Translations under genes and position numbers: made by a program | In this document: piece by piece, positions 42,287 to 52,058 of the stretch | How the letters are laid out: every line of letters starts with the position of its first letter | Position numbering within the stretch: the first letter of the stretch is position 1 | The notes under the pieces: generated by a model | Database searches by the model: none | Seen by the model: only the letters and a program-made list of their open reading frames with translations | What the model was told of the DNA's origin: nothing | DNA from: Dehalococcoidia bacterium | GTDB lineage: Bacteria; Chloroflexota; Dehalococcoidia; SM23-28-2; HRBIN24 | Length of the DNA stretch: 64,000 nt | Direction of reading: 5' to 3' | Assembly (NCBI GenBank): GCA_032249735.1 | Contig: JAVVHA010000008.1 | Span: 1-64,000 of the forward strand

Positions 42287-43684
42287 ATGGGCCCTGGGCC
42301 CATGGTGCAGGGTTCCTTCGACCTGGTGGTCATTGGCGGCGGGGTGGCCGGCTATACGGCGGCCATCTCTGCCATCCGTCACGGCCTACGCCCCCTACTG
42401 GTGGAGGAAGGGGAGGTGGGGGGCGTCTGCCTCCACCGGGGATGCATACCCACCAAGGCCCTGTTGGAGGGGGCTAGCGCCCTTGCCGCCGCCCAACGCT
42501 GGGGATTCCTCTGCGAGCCACCCAACGCGATATGGGACCGACTCCAACAGGCCAAGGAGCGGGCGGTGGCCCAGGCCCACCGCGACCTCCTGCGCCTGCT
42601 GGAGAAGCACCGCGTGCCCGTGGCCAGAGCCAGGGCCCGCCTGCTGGGGCAAAAGCGCGTGGCCCTTAGCGACGGGCGCCAAGTGGAGGCGAGGTGGGTC
42701 GTTCTGGCCACTGGATCCCGACCGCGTCAGCTCCCAGGCCTCCCCATCGATGGGCGCCGTATCCTCACCAGCGACCACCTTTTATCCCTCCCCTCGCCCC
42801 CCTCTGATCTCCTCATCGTCGGAGGTGGGGCGGTGGGGCTGGAGTTCGCCTCTCTCTTCCTAGACCTGGGGGTACGGGTGACGTTGGTGGAGGTCATGCC
42901 CCGTCTCCTGCCATCGGAGGACGAAGAGGTCTCCCAGGTACTCAGACGGGCCTTAGAGCGAAGGGGCGCCCAGGTCTTCACGGAGGCCAACCTGGTGCCA
43001 GAGGCCACCATCCCGAAAGAGGAGGGGGTGGAGGTAACGGTGGAGGTAAAGGGGGAGCCACGGCGCCTAAAGGTGAGCCATGTCTTGGTGGCTGTGGGGC
43101 GCGTGGGCAACGTGGAGGACCTGGGCCTGGAGTCCACTGCTGTGCAGGTGAAGGGGGGCTTCATAGCCGTGGACGATGGGCTACGCACAGCCCAGGGAGA
43201 CGTCTACGCCATCGGCGATGTGGCAGGGGCCCCCCTGCTGGCCCATAAGGCGGCAGCAGAGGCGGCGGCAGCTGTAGCTGATATGGTGGGTGTTCATCAA
43301 AAGCCTTTGGACCGCCGCTGCATCCCCCGCGTGGTCTACACGCGCCCCCAGGTGGCTGCTGTGGGCCTCACTGTGGAGGAGGCCGTCCGCACCGGTCTGC
43401 ACGTGCGCGCCAGGCGCCTCTCGTTGCGTATCAACGCCATGGCCGCCCTGCGCGGGGAGCAGGAGGGGTTCATAAAGCTGGTGTACGATGCCGACACAGG
43501 GCAGGTGTTGGGGGTACATACCCTGGGCCCCCAGGCAGAGGAGCTCATCGGCGAGGCCGCCCTGGCCATGGAGGCAGGCATCCATGTCCAGCAGTGGGCC
43601 CAGGTGGTCCATCCCCATCCCTCCATCGCCGAGACCCTGGGCGAGGTGGTGCGCATGGCCCACGGCTCCAGCATCCTCCTCTGA
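42287..43684 (+). CDS. lpdA: dihydrolipoamide dehydrogenase
   Basis: A 465-residue pyridine-nucleotide disulfide oxidoreductase: FDLVVIGGGVAGYTAA, redox pair GGVCLHRGCIPTK, VVLATGSRP, LLIVGGGAVGLEFASLFLDLGVRVTLVE, VYAIGDVAGAPLLAHKA, and the catalytic HPHPSIAETLGE (His-Glu dyad). Reoxidises lipoamide with NAD. The palindrome CCATGGGCCCTGGGCCCATGG covers the first codons; the second ATG at 42302 may be the true start, as neither has a clear ribosome site. It lies between the ferredoxin oxidoreductase and lipA. Confidence 0.94.
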   Translation: MGPGPMVQGSFDLVVIGGGVAGYTAAISAIRHGLRPLLVEEGEVGGVCLHRGCIPTKALLEGASALAAAQRWGFLCEPPNAIWDRLQQAKERAVAQAHRDLLRLLEKHRVPVARARARLLGQKRVALSDGRQVEARWVVLATGSRPRQLPGLPIDGRRILTSDHLLSLPSPPSDLLIVGGGAVGLEFASLFLDLGVRVTLVEVMPRLLPSEDEEVSQVLRRALERRGAQVFTEANLVPEATIPKEEGVEVTVEVKGEPRRLKVSHVLVAVGRVGNVEDLGLESTAVQVKGGFIAVDDGLRTAQGDVYAIGDVAGAPLLAHKAAAEAAAAVADMVGVHQKPLDRRCIPRVVYTRPQVAAVGLTVEEAVRTGLHVRARRLSLRINAMAALRGEQEGFIKLVYDADTGQVLGVHTLGPQAEELIGEAALAMEAGIHVQQWAQVVHPHPSIAETLGEVVRMAHGSSILL

Positions 43685-43691
43685 TGAGACC

Positions 43692-44594
43692 ATGCAGGTA
43701 CGCCCCGAAAGGAAGCCGCCTTGGTTCAAGGTGCAGGCCACCATGGGCCCCCCGTTCCTGCACCTCAAGGCACTGATGCGGAACCTGGGGCTGCACACGG
43801 TGTGTGAAGAGGCGCGTTGCCCCAACATCTTCCAGTGCTGGAGCGAACGAACAGCCACCTTCATGATCCTGGGCGACGTGTGCACCAGGCGGTGTTCCTT
43901 CTGCGCCGTGGCCCATGGCCGGCCACGGGCCCTGGACCTACTGGAAGCCAAGCGGGTGGCGGAGGCCGCCCGCCGCTTAGGTCTCCAACATGTGGTCATC
44001 ACCTCCGTCGCCCGCGACGACCTTCCCGATGGCGGGGCCTCCGCCTTCGCCGCCTGCATTGAGGAGTGCCGCGCCCTGGTGCCAGGATGCCAGGTAGAAG
44101 TGCTGATCCCGGACTTCCAGGGCTCTCGGGAGGCCCTGGCCACAGTGGTCAAGGCCAGGCCCCACGTCCTAGGCCATAACGTGGAGACGGTTCCCCGCCT
44201 TTACGCCCGCGTACGCCCAGGGGCCCGGTACGAACGCTCCCTCGAGCTGCTACGGCAGGCCAAGGCCATGGCCCCCGACCTGATCACCAAGTCCGGCCTC
44301 ATGGTGGGCCTGGGGGAGACGTGGCCGGAGCTGCGCCAGGTCCTGCATGAGCTGCGACAGGCAGGGGTGGACATCGTCACCATTGGCCAATACCTGCGTC
44401 CCACCCTCCACCATCGGCACCTGCCGGTGTCCCGATATTACAACCCCGAGGAGTTCGAGGCCCTTCGTCAGGAGGCCCTTTCCATGGGCTTTGCCGCTGC
44501 CGCATGCGGCCCCTTGGTGCGCTCATCCTACCGTGCCCACCGCCTGACCCAAGAGGTCATGGCCTCCCGGCCCCCGTCAGGCAGCGCCGCATGA
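43692..44594 (+). CDS. lipA: lipoyl synthase
   Basis: A 300-residue radical SAM enzyme inserting two sulfurs into the octanoyl chain. Seen: the auxiliary cluster motif CEEARCPNIFQCW (Cx4Cx5C), then the radical SAM motif CTRRCSFC, GLQHVVITSVARDDLPDGGA, HNVETVPRLYARVRPGARYERSLELLRQAK, GLMVGLGETWPEL and the C-terminal RSSY with the Ser that ligates the auxiliary cluster. ATG at 43692, 7 nt after lpdA. Together with lpdA it implies a lipoylated complex (for example glycine cleavage or a dehydrogenase) elsewhere. Confidence 0.97.
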   Translation: MQVRPERKPPWFKVQATMGPPFLHLKALMRNLGLHTVCEEARCPNIFQCWSERTATFMILGDVCTRRCSFCAVAHGRPRALDLLEAKRVAEAARRLGLQHVVITSVARDDLPDGGASAFAACIEECRALVPGCQVEVLIPDFQGSREALATVVKARPHVLGHNVETVPRLYARVRPGARYERSLELLRQAKAMAPDLITKSGLMVGLGETWPELRQVLHELRQAGVDIVTIGQYLRPTLHHRHLPVSRYYNPEEFEALRQEALSMGFAAAACGPLVRSSYRAHRLTQEVMASRPPSGSAA

Positions 44595-45201
44595 AGGCCG
44601 CCAAGCGGGCAGCCACGGGGGCAAACCCTAACGCCCAGAAGTGGTCGGCCCCAGGCACCACCACGAGCTCACACCTCTCCCCCAGCTCCCGCGCCCACTC
44701 CTCCAGCGCCCGGGGAGGAGCAAAGGGGTCCCTCTCCCCCCCAACGATGAAGACAGGCGCGCCTAGGGCTACCAGGGATGCCACGTCCACCATGCCTACC
44801 GGTGGGGCGATCAGGGCCAGGGCCTTCAGTCCCTGGAGGCGGGGGGCGGCCGCCGCCGCCACCGCCGCTCCGAAGGAATAGCCGGCAAGCCCCAGCGGCG
44901 CCCCCTCCGCCAGGCGCTGGGCCACATCTGCCGCCGCCAGCACGTCCTCTTGCTCCCCCACCCCCTGTTGATGAAGGCCACCGCTGCGCCCTGTCCCGCG
45001 GAAGTTGAAGCGCAGGGCCACCATCCCCGCCCCTGCCAAGGCCTGGCAGGTGGCCACCACTACATGGTTGTCCATATCCCCTCCATATAGGGGGTGTGGG
45101 TGGCAGACTACCACCGTCCCCAGGGGCCGGACCTGCGGGACGTGCGCTATACCCTCTAGGGTGATGTCGCCGCACGGGATGGCTACCGCCCGCTCTTCCA
45201 C
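44557..45201 (-). CDS. alpha/beta hydrolase (dienelactone-hydrolase-like)
   Basis: A 214-residue hydrolase: VVVCHPHPLYGGDMDNHVVVATCQAL (oxyanion region HPHPLYGG typical of this subgroup), FNFRGTGRSGG, nucleophile elbow LAGYSFGAAVA, Asp in GGERDPFAPP and His in PGADHFWALG. The catalytic triad is complete; the substrate is unknown. Start is GTG at 45201 after GGGAG. Its 3' end overlaps the convergent lipA by 38 nt. Confidence 0.88.
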   Translation of the reverse strand: MEERAVAIPCGDITLEGIAHVPQVRPLGTVVVCHPHPLYGGDMDNHVVVATCQALAGAGMVALRFNFRGTGRSGGLHQQGVGEQEDVLAAADVAQRLAEGAPLGLAGYSFGAAVAAAAAPRLQGLKALALIAPPVGMVDVASLVALGAPVFIVGGERDPFAPPRALEEWARELGERCELVVVPGADHFWALGFAPVAARLAAFMRRCLTGAGRP

Positions 45202-45210
45202 AGGACTCCC

Positions 45211-46341
45211 TCAAGGGGCAGTAGCGCCCGACTGCAAGAGCTGACGCTTCCTCGCCAAAGACTCCAGGGTGTGTAGGTAGGACTGCAGGAAGAGCTCCAC
45301 CCCCTGGGCCTCCAGGCGAACGGCCACCTCTTCCAGATCCACACCTAGGGAGCGCAGACGCTCTACCACCGCCCGCGCTTGCTGGACGCCCTGTGTGAGG
45401 GTGACCTCCGCTCGGCCATGGTGGCAGAAGGCCTCCAGGGTTACTTGGGGGACGGTGTTAACGGTATGAGGGCCGATGAGCCCCTCCACATACATCACGT
45501 CCGAGTAGCGGGGATTCTTGGTGCTGGTACTGGCCCAAAGGAGCCTCTGGGGCCTGGCCCCCATCTCGGCCAACCTGCAGAACCGAGGGTGCGAGACGAT
45601 GGCCAGGAAGCGCTGATAGGCCATCTTGGCGTTGACGATGCCCGCTTGCCCCAGTAAGGTGTCTACCTCCGGACCCAACTCCCCACGGCGGGCCTCCAGC
45701 TCCTGGTCCACCAGGGTGTCCACCCGGCTGACGAAGAAGCTGGCCACTGAGGCCACCCGGTGGAGGGGCTCGCCGGAGGCCAGGCGGGCCTCCTGCGCCC
45801 GGATGTAGGCCCAGGCCACCTCCTCATAGCGGGCGACGCTGAAAAGGAGGGTGACGTTGATGTTGATCCCCTGCCGCAGGCACTGCTCCACCGCCAATAG
45901 CCCCTCGCGGGTGCCTGGGATCTTGATCATCACGTTGGGGCGGTCAATGCGCTGCCACAGGGACTCCACAGCGGCCACGGTGCCCTTAGCATCATAGGCC
46001 AGGGCCGGCGACACCTCCACAGAGACGTATCCGTCCTCACCTTGGGAAGCATCGTACACCGGCCTGAGGACGTCCGCCGCCCAGCGCACATCGTGCACCA
46101 CCAACTCAGTGTATATCTCCTCGTCTGTCAGCCCTTGCGAGGCCAGGGCTTCTATCTGGCGGTCATAATGGTGGCCTTCGCTTATGGCCTTGTCGAAGAT
46201 GGTGGGGTTGGTGGTGACGCCGCGGATACCATAGTCCCTCACCAGACGTTCCAGTTCCCCACTCTCCAGCAGGCCCCGATGGATGTTGTCGTACCACAGG
46301 CTCTGGCCCAGACGACGCAGCACCTCGCCAGGGTTCATCAT
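45211..46341 (-). CDS. tal: transaldolase
   Basis: A 376-residue transaldolase of the longer bacterial type: [65 protein letters not shown] with the Schiff-base Lys, [39 protein letters not shown]. Transfers dihydroxyacetone units between sugar phosphates. Start ATG at 46341 follows GGAGGGTGGGCTC and overlaps the rpiB stop, so the two pentose-phosphate genes are coupled. Confidence 0.95.
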   Translation of the reverse strand: MMNPGEVLRRLGQSLWYDNIHRGLLESGELERLVRDYGIRGVTTNPTIFDKAISEGHHYDRQIEALASQGLTDEEIYTELVVHDVRWAADVLRPVYDASQGEDGYVSVEVSPALAYDAKGTVAAVESLWQRIDRPNVMIKIPGTREGLLAVEQCLRQGININVTLLFSVARYEEVAWAYIRAQEARLASGEPLHRVASVASFFVSRVDTLVDQELEARRGELGPEVDTLLGQAGIVNAKMAYQRFLAIVSHPRFCRLAEMGARPQRLLWASTSTKNPRYSDVMYVEGLIGPHTVNTVPQVTLEAFCHHGRAEVTLTQGVQQARAVVERLRSLGVDLEEVAVRLEAQGVELFLQSYLHTLESLARKRQLLQSGATAP

Positions 46342-46808
46342 GAGCCCACCCTCCCCCGCTGGCACGATGCCTCTTCAAGCGCTACTACCTTGGCCAGGCG
46401 GCGGCGGTACCGCTCGTCCTCACTGAAACGGGCGCTAACGAAGGCCCGCACCAGCTCCACAGCCAGGGCGGGCCCCACCACGCGCGACCCCAGACAGAGG
46501 ACGTTCATGTCATCGTGCTCCACGCCTTGGCGGGCGGAGTAGATGTCGTGGCAGACGGCGGCCCGGATGCCCCGTAGCTTGTTGGCAGCGATGCTGGCCC
46601 CCACGCCGCTGCCGCAGATGACGATGCCCCGCTCCGCCTCCCCCCGCTGTATGGCCTCCCCTACCGCCCGCGCATAATCGGGATAGTCCACCGACTCGTT
46701 GGAAAAGGTCCCCAGGTCCAGGACGTGGTGCCCCTCCCTCTGCAGCTCGTCCACTATGATCTGCTTGAGATGAAAGCCAGCGTGATCAGCTGCTACCGCT
46801 ATCCGCAT
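46338..46808 (-). CDS. rpiB: ribose-5-phosphate isomerase B
   Basis: A 156-residue RpiB/LacAB family isomerase: [61 protein letters not shown], with the catalytic Cys of [21 protein letters not shown]. Interconverts ribose 5-phosphate and ribulose 5-phosphate. Strong GGAGGGG ribosome site; overlaps the PAP2 gene by 10 nt upstream. Confidence 0.96.
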   Translation of the reverse strand: MRIAVAADHAGFHLKQIIVDELQREGHHVLDLGTFSNESVDYPDYARAVGEAIQRGEAERGIVICGSGVGASIAANKLRGIRAAVCHDIYSARQGVEHDDMNVLCLGSRVVGPALAVELVRAFVSARFSEDERYRRRLAKVVALEEASCQRGRVGS

Positions 46809-47509
46809 GGCCCCCCTCCATCCCCTCCTAGCTTAACCGTCAACACCCCCATTGGCAAGAGGTATCCATTCATGAGATGATGCGCCTTACCTGTTATGCC
46901 ATATGCCAAGGCAGGGAGGGCGAGGACAAGACCCCAGGCCCACCCCCCCAGGACGTCGCTAGGCCAGTGGACGCCCAACCACACGTTGGGAGGGCCCGAT
47001 AGGGGGATGAGGAGGGCGGACCACACCACGGTCACACCTCTCACCAGCCCCGGCCACATACCTCCTATGGCCAGGCCCAAGAGATAGATATAAAGGGCGG
47101 TGGGGCTCATGACGTGGCCTGCGGGGAAGCTGGGGCTCGTGTAGGAGGCCCGCAGCTCGGCCAGGGGAGGGCCTGGCCGGGGCCTGTCCACCCCCTCCTT
47201 CAGCCCCCACTGCAGGAGGGGCAGGGCCACGAGCAGGCACAGTAGGGCGATGGCCTGCCGCTTCCGCCCCATGATGGCTAACGCCGCCACCATCACCCCG
47301 CCTGTGGCCAACACCACCTGGGTGGTAGTTATGGTCCTTATAACCTCAGAGGCCAACTGGCCGGGCAAGGGCTGACGTTGAAGCCAGCGCAACACCGCCC
47401 CATCGCCGGGAAGCGGAGTGATGCGGGCAGCCAGCACCGTCAGCGCCAGGGCCATCCCCAGGCCCATGGCCCAGACGACCCCAACGAAGGCGAAATACCT
47501 ACCCCTCAA
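46799..47509 (-). CDS. PAP2-family membrane phosphatase
   Basis: A 236-residue membrane protein with about six helices and the three PAP2 motifs: [16 protein letters not shown] and [12 protein letters not shown], whose His residues form the phosphoenzyme. Likely dephosphorylates a lipid phosphate such as undecaprenyl pyrophosphate or phosphatidate. The start is probably the TTG at 47509, overlapping the tetR stop (TTGA); the next Met, at residue 15, would cut the first helix. Confidence 0.85.
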   Translation of the reverse strand: MRGRYFAFVGVVWAMGLGMALALTVLAARITPLPGDGAVLRWLQRQPLPGQLASEVIRTITTTQVVLATGGVMVAALAIMGRKRQAIALLCLLVALPLLQWGLKEGVDRPRPGPPLAELRASYTSPSFPAGHVMSPTALYIYLLGLAIGGMWPGLVRGVTVVWSALLIPLSGPPNVWLGVHWPSDVLGGWAWGLVLALPALAYGITGKAHHLMNGYLLPMGVLTVKLGGDGGGPCG

Positions 47510-48126
47510 CGCAGGCCCGCCAGAAGGGCACCGATAGCTTCCACCACCAGGGAGGCCAGAGCGCGGCGCCTCTCCTCGGCATCCTCCTGAGGTGGACGCC
47601 GCATGAGAGAGTCTAAAAAGGCCCCCAAGATGAGGGAGATGATCTGGCGCGATAGACGGGCAGGGTCGGCATCGCCCAGCTCTCCCCGCTCCTGGAACCT
47701 ACCCAGGACGACGCTGAGGGCCCTCTCCCATCTGTCCACCAGGCGCCGATACTGGTCGCCCATGGCCTCGTCCCCGGCCAACCCTTCGAGGACGATGAGG
47801 CGGAGAAAATCGCGGTGGCTATCCATGATCTCCACCGCCCGCCGGGCCACGATGGCCAAACACTCCCTCAAGGATGCCGTGGGTGCTAACTGCTCCAGGT
47901 TCTGCAGATGGCTTATGAACCCCTTCTCCTCCACCAGGGCCTCCAGAAGCTCCCTTTTGGAGGAGAAGTGATAGTAGATGGCGGCGTCGGTGATGCCCAC
48001 GTGGCGGGCGATGTCCCTTACGGTGGTACGCGTGAACCCCCTTTGGGAGAAAAGGCGTAATGAAGCCTCCAGGATCTGCCTACGGGTGGCAGAGCCGCCC
48101 CTGTCAGCTCGTCCTTGCTCCCCCAC
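47506..48126 (-). CDS. TetR-family transcriptional regulator
   Basis: A 206-residue repressor: N-terminal HTH with RRQILEASLRLFSQRGFTRTTVRDIARHVGITDAAIYYHFSSKRELLEALVEEK, then an all-helical ligand-binding domain. TetR members in such organisms often sense acyl-CoAs; a target cannot be named, though the palindromes at 25292 and 39372 are candidates. Start GTG at 48126. A TTGATA with an imperfect -10 lies in the short upstream gap (48127-48183). Confidence 0.9.
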   Translation of the reverse strand: MGEQGRADRGGSATRRQILEASLRLFSQRGFTRTTVRDIARHVGITDAAIYYHFSSKRELLEALVEEKGFISHLQNLEQLAPTASLRECLAIVARRAVEIMDSHRDFLRLIVLEGLAGDEAMGDQYRRLVDRWERALSVVLGRFQERGELGDADPARLSRQIISLILGAFLDSLMRRPPQEDAEERRRALASLVVEAIGALLAGLR

Positions 48127-48183
48127 CGCGCAACGCCCTCAGCCGTATACCGCCCTACGATAAGTATGTAGGCGCACCCCCTA

Positions 48184-48723
48184 TCAAGTCAAACGAGGCC
48201 GCGAGCGGAGCATATCCCGTGTCGCCTCCAGGGCCTGACGGAACACCCCCTCCCTGCCTTCACGGGTGACCAGGAAGAGGCGGACGTCCGGCCGCCCCTT
48301 GATGGCATCGGCAAATGGATGGGACGTCAACATCACCGTCCCCAGCACAGGATGCCCTCCCTGCAGGACAGAGAGGATCGCCTGCCGAAAGAGGGGGGAC
48401 AGGAGCTCCATTTTGCCGATTTCGTCCACCACCACCAGATGCCCTTGGCGGGCCGCCTCCAGCACAGCAGCGACACCAACTTCCTCAAGGGCCTCCAGGG
48501 CCACCCCATAACGAGAGACGCGGCGGGGCCCCTTCAAGTCCACCGAAGCCAATAGGGCCTCCCGCCCGTCCAGGGTCACCAAGCGAAAACCCCAACGCTT
48601 GCCGGCGCGGCGCACCTCCTCCGTGTAAAAGCCGCCCGCTGGCACCCCCAGGGCCTCCACCACCCTCATGACGAGGGTGGTCTTGCCACATCCTGGGGGG
48701 CCAGTGAGGAGGACAGCAGGCAT
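48184..48723 (-). CDS. THEP1-type nucleoside-triphosphatase
   Basis: A 179-residue P-loop NTPase: VLLTGPPGCGKTTLVMRVVEAL (Walker A), GGFYTEEVRRAGKRWGFRLVTLDG, which is diagnostic for the NTPase_1/THEP1 family, LVVVDEIGKMELLSPLF (Walker B), VTREGREG. The cellular role of the family is unclear (broad NTP hydrolysis, perhaps RNA-related). Its ATG overlaps the stop of the copper chaperone gene (TGATG). Confidence 0.92.
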   Translation of the reverse strand: MPAVLLTGPPGCGKTTLVMRVVEALGVPAGGFYTEEVRRAGKRWGFRLVTLDGREALLASVDLKGPRRVSRYGVALEALEEVGVAAVLEAARQGHLVVVDEIGKMELLSPLFRQAILSVLQGGHPVLGTVMLTSHPFADAIKGRPDVRLFLVTREGREGVFRQALEATRDMLRSRPRLT

Positions 48724-49199
48724 CAGTAGTGCGACATACCCCCCTCCTCGCCCTGGACTAGGGCGCGCACGGGCACGGTGATGGACACGGTGCCTGCCTT
48801 CTCGAATCGCAGCTCCAAGTTGACCTTATCGCCAGGGCGCAGCTCCCGTTGCATGTCCATCAGCATAATGTGGAGGCCGCCCGGGTGGAGAGCAGCCCAG
48901 GACCCCGCCCGCACCGGTATGCCCTGCACCGGCTCCATAGCCATCTGATCGCCGCGCATGACGGTGGTATGGAGCTCCACGCGGGCTACATCGGTGCTGG
49001 CTGCTACCAGCATATCGTCGGCATCCCCGGTGTTGCGGATGGCCAAGTATACTGCCCCTTGTTTTAGCGCCACCCTAGCCCAGGGGTCATATATCTCCAA
49101 GGGGCCCACCTTGGCCACCGGCTCCAACCCCCCACCACCGCAAGCGCCCAGCATCATAGCCACGGCCAGAAATAGGCCTATGATTATACCTCTCTTCAC
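48723..49199 (-). CDS. PCu(A)C periplasmic copper chaperone lipoprotein
   Basis: A 158-residue lipoprotein: basic KRG, hydrophobic helix, lipobox LGAC, then the PCu(A)C fold with WARVALKQGAVYLAIRNTGDADDMLVAAS, copper ligands in ELHTTVMRGDQMAM and HPGGLHIMLMDM (the H...M...HxM pattern). It passes Cu(I) to the CuA site of cytochrome oxidase, usually together with SCO. GTG at 49199 follows GGGGGGACGCTC. The SCO gene is directly upstream. Confidence 0.92.
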   Translation of the reverse strand: MKRGIIIGLFLAVAMMLGACGGGGLEPVAKVGPLEIYDPWARVALKQGAVYLAIRNTGDADDMLVAASTDVARVELHTTVMRGDQMAMEPVQGIPVRAGSWAALHPGGLHIMLMDMQRELRPGDKVNLELRFEKAGTVSITVPVRALVQGEEGGMSHY

Positions 49200-49254
49200 G
49201 AGCGTCCCCCCTATCATCTCGAGTGTCGTCCCGGCACCTGCTGCCTTCACACCC

Positions 49255-49905
49255 TCATGGCGGCACCTCCACCATCGTACGAATGTCGTGCAGAAACGTG
49301 TCCACGCTCACACCAAAGGGGTAGATGACACGGGCTAGGTTATCCTTCCCGTAGGCGATGACGAAGCCTATATGGTTAACGCTGTAGCCCCCCTCCTTTA
49401 GGGGCACCTTCTCGGGGGGGCTCCAGCGAGCGCCGAGGGCCCGCCGGCCTGCCTCATTGATCTCCTTCAGGGTACCTGTCAGCCCGATGAAGGAAGGGCT
49501 AAACAGGTCCAGCCACTGACGCAGCCTCTCCGGCGTATCCCTCTCCGGGTCCACAGTGACCATCACCACCTTCACCTGATTCCGCACCTTCTCCGGGAGC
49601 TTGCGGAGGGCGGAGGCGATGTTGGCCATATGGGCCGGGCAGACATCCGGGCAATATGTGTAACCGAAGTAGAGAAAGGTCACGTAGCCTTGAGTCTCCT
49701 CCTTAAAGGAGAAAGGGCGGCCAGAGGTGTCGGCGAGAGTGAAATCAGGCTTGGGCCACGGCTCCGCCAACATGGCGCCCAGGAAGGGGCGCTTGGAGAG
49801 AGGGGTGCCGTCGATGATGACCTCGGAGGAGGGCTTCCCCCCGCCGCAAGAGGCCAGGGCCAGGGACAAGGCCAGGGCTATGGTTGCCCATACAAGCCGC
49901 CGCAT
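49255..49905 (-). CDS. SCO1/SenC-family copper-binding lipoprotein
   Basis: A 216-residue thioredoxin-fold protein: signal with lipobox LASC, FLYFGYTYCPDVCPAHMANIASAL with the CxxxC copper/redox motif, VTVDPERDTPERLRQW, and YSVNHIGF with the third copper ligand His. It matures CuA of cytochrome c oxidase. ATG at 49905 after GGAGTGAGAAG. Followed 55 nt later by the PCu(A)C gene; together they imply a copper-containing terminal oxidase. Confidence 0.94.
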   Translation of the reverse strand: MRRLVWATIALALSLALASCGGGKPSSEVIIDGTPLSKRPFLGAMLAEPWPKPDFTLADTSGRPFSFKEETQGYVTFLYFGYTYCPDVCPAHMANIASALRKLPEKVRNQVKVVMVTVDPERDTPERLRQWLDLFSPSFIGLTGTLKEINEAGRRALGARWSPPEKVPLKEGGYSVNHIGFVIAYGKDNLARVIYPFGVSVDTFLHDIRTMVEVPP

Positions 49906-50017
49906 CTTCTCACTCCTCACCGCTCCCGAAACCAGCCATCTATGGTGACATTTCACAGCAAAAACCCTCCAATCCCTACCCCAGCATAAACACGCCGCGC
50001 CGTAAAGACAAGGGTAT

Positions 50018-50752
50018 TTACGAAGCAACCAAAAGGGCCCCACGCATGGTCACTACCACCGCCCAATGGAAGCCCACGGGGGCCGATAGCCCACCCGTCC
50101 GCAGTCGGAGGATGCTCAGCACGAGGGAGCCCGCAGCCACCCCTATCAAGGCAGCCAATTGGGCCAGCCAGAACAGGGCCGGGACATGGCCCACGGCTGT
50201 GGCCCTGATGGTGCGATAGTTGACGACCAGATGCCACAGGGCGAAGGCCAGGGAAACCCATGCCACCCCTCTCACCACCCCCCAGGATCTAATGGCGAGG
50301 GCCTGTAGGATGCCCCGAAACAGCAGCTCCTCGAACAGGGAGGTGGCCAAAGGCTGGCGCACTAGGGCCCAGAGGAGGAAAGCTCCCAGCCCCCTAGCTT
50401 CCTCCCCCTGATAGCCCACCTGGCCACCGGGGATACCGAGGGGGAATAGGAGATAGGCAGCCATGGGGGCAGCCAGCATGACCCCCACGCCTACGCCCAG
50501 AAGCCCATGACGCCACCACCCCCTTTCCCCCAGGCCTATTTCGCCAAGACCGAGGCCTGCCACCCTGCGGGCCCAGGCCAAGGCAAATCCCAGGAGGGCC
50601 AATTTCACGCCCACCAGAGCCCAGCCCTCATCCCCCATCGCACCTCCAGGGAGGGCTAATAAGGCGTTGCCCACCACCACCAAAACCAGCCCCAAGGCCA
50701 ACGCAGGCCAGGAGGGCTGGGCGGGGCTCTGGCCTTGCCAAAAGCCCTGCAT
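50018..50752 (-). CDS. CPBP-family intramembrane metalloprotease (CAAX-like)
   Basis: A 244-residue membrane protein with several helices and the CPBP motifs SLFEELLFRGILQAL (EExxxR), FALWHLVVN and GFHWAVV (two conserved His). Type II CAAX-prenyl-endopeptidase-like proteins act in membrane proteolysis, often in bacteriocin self-immunity; nothing here specifies the substrate. GGAGGAGGTGCA precedes the ATG, and a perfect TATAAT lies 24 nt further upstream with a poor -35. Confidence 0.87.
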   Translation of the reverse strand: MQGFWQGQSPAQPSWPALALGLVLVVVGNALLALPGGAMGDEGWALVGVKLALLGFALAWARRVAGLGLGEIGLGERGWWRHGLLGVGVGVMLAAPMAAYLLFPLGIPGGQVGYQGEEARGLGAFLLWALVRQPLATSLFEELLFRGILQALAIRSWGVVRGVAWVSLAFALWHLVVNYRTIRATAVGHVPALFWLAQLAALIGVAAGSLVLSILRLRTGGLSAPVGFHWAVVVTMRGALLVAS

Positions 50753-50840
50753 TGCACCTCCTCCACGGGTGCCGATTATTATATAGGTTGACCTGCCAAC
50801 GAAGACGGAAAGGGTGCAGTCCCATAGGAGGCGAGAGAGC

Positions 50841-52046
50841 ATGGGCCCTTTGAGCAATTTGCGGGTTATCGAATGTGGCCACCTGGTTTCAGCGGCCTAT
50901 GCCGCTAAACTCCTGGCCGATATGGGGGCAGAGGTCATCAAGGTGGAAGAGCCCCAGGGCGACCTCTCCCGTGCCTGCGGCCCCTTCCCCGGCGACGAAC
51001 CCCATCCCGAAAAGAGCGGCCTCTACCTCTATCTCAACTGCAACAAGAAGGGCATCACCCTGGACCTCACCCATCAGCGCGGGCAGGAGCTGCTAAAACA
51101 GCTGGTGGCTCAGGCCGACGTCCTCATCCACAATTACCCGCCCCCGCAGATGGGCGCCCGCGGTCTAGACTATGCTTCCCTATCGCGTGTGAACCCGCGC
51201 CTCGTGATGGCCTCCATCTCTCCTTTCGGCCAGGAGGGGCCTTATAGGGATTACAAGGCCTACGACCTAAACGTCATGGCCGCCGGCGGGTGGGCCTGGA
51301 TCAACGGCTGGCCCGGCCACCCCCACGAGCCCCCTCTGCGGGCCTACGGCTACCAGACGGAGTATCAGGCCGGCGTCACAGCGGCCATGGTGGTGATGGC
51401 CGCCCTCCTGGCCCGTCTGCGCACCGGCCGCGGCCAACACATCGATGTCTCGGGCCAGGAGGTGGTAGCCTCCATGCTGGAGATGACTTATGTCTTTTGG
51501 CCTTATATGCGCATGGTGGCCGTGCGCTGGGGAGAGCGCCCCATCCATCCGGTGGACTTCTTTCAGTGCAAGGATGGGGGCTGGATCTTCGTGCTGTGCG
51601 TTGAAGAGCACCAGTGGCAGAGCTTTGTAGAGCTGATGGGCAACCCGGAGTGGGCCAAATGGGAGGTATTCGGCAACCGCCTCCTGCGGGCCCAGAACTA
51701 CGATGCCCTCCGCCCCCTGCTGGAGCAGGAGGTGCGCAAATGGACGGTTGACGAGCTGTACAGGGCGGCCAACGAGCGCAAGATCCCCTTCGCTCCCGCC
51801 TCCACCATGGGCGACCTTCTGCGCTCAGACCACCTGCGGGCACGGGGCTTCTTTGTGACCATCGACCATCCGGTGGCCGGGCGGTACGAGTATGCCGGCG
51901 CTCCTTATAAGTTCAGCCGCACTCCCTGGGAGCTGCGGAGCCCAGCACCCACGCTAGGCCAGCACAATGAGGAGGTGCTGCAGGGCCTCTTAGGCCTAAG
52001 CGAGACAGAGATAGACTCCCTGAGGCAGGAAGGCATCATCTCATAA
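50841..52046 (+). CDS. CaiB/BaiF family CoA-transferase
   Basis: A 401-residue class III transferase: LRVIECGHLVSAAYAAKLLADMGAEVIKVEEPQGD, CNKKGITLDLTHQRGQELLKQLVAQADVLIHNYPPPQM, TGRGQHIDVSGQEVVASML, and ELRSPAPTLGQHNEEVLQGLLGL. The position of the catalytic Asp could not be pinned down by eye. ATG at 50841 with AGGAGG 9 nt upstream. Paired with the next CaiB gene 12 nt downstream, as in heteromeric CoA-transferases. Confidence 0.92.
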   Translation: MGPLSNLRVIECGHLVSAAYAAKLLADMGAEVIKVEEPQGDLSRACGPFPGDEPHPEKSGLYLYLNCNKKGITLDLTHQRGQELLKQLVAQADVLIHNYPPPQMGARGLDYASLSRVNPRLVMASISPFGQEGPYRDYKAYDLNVMAAGGWAWINGWPGHPHEPPLRAYGYQTEYQAGVTAAMVVMAALLARLRTGRGQHIDVSGQEVVASMLEMTYVFWPYMRMVAVRWGERPIHPVDFFQCKDGGWIFVLCVEEHQWQSFVELMGNPEWAKWEVFGNRLLRAQNYDALRPLLEQEVRKWTVDELYRAANERKIPFAPASTMGDLLRSDHLRARGFFVTIDHPVAGRYEYAGAPYKFSRTPWELRSPAPTLGQHNEEVLQGLLGLSETEIDSLRQEGIIS

Positions 52047-52058
52047 GGAGGTGAGGCC

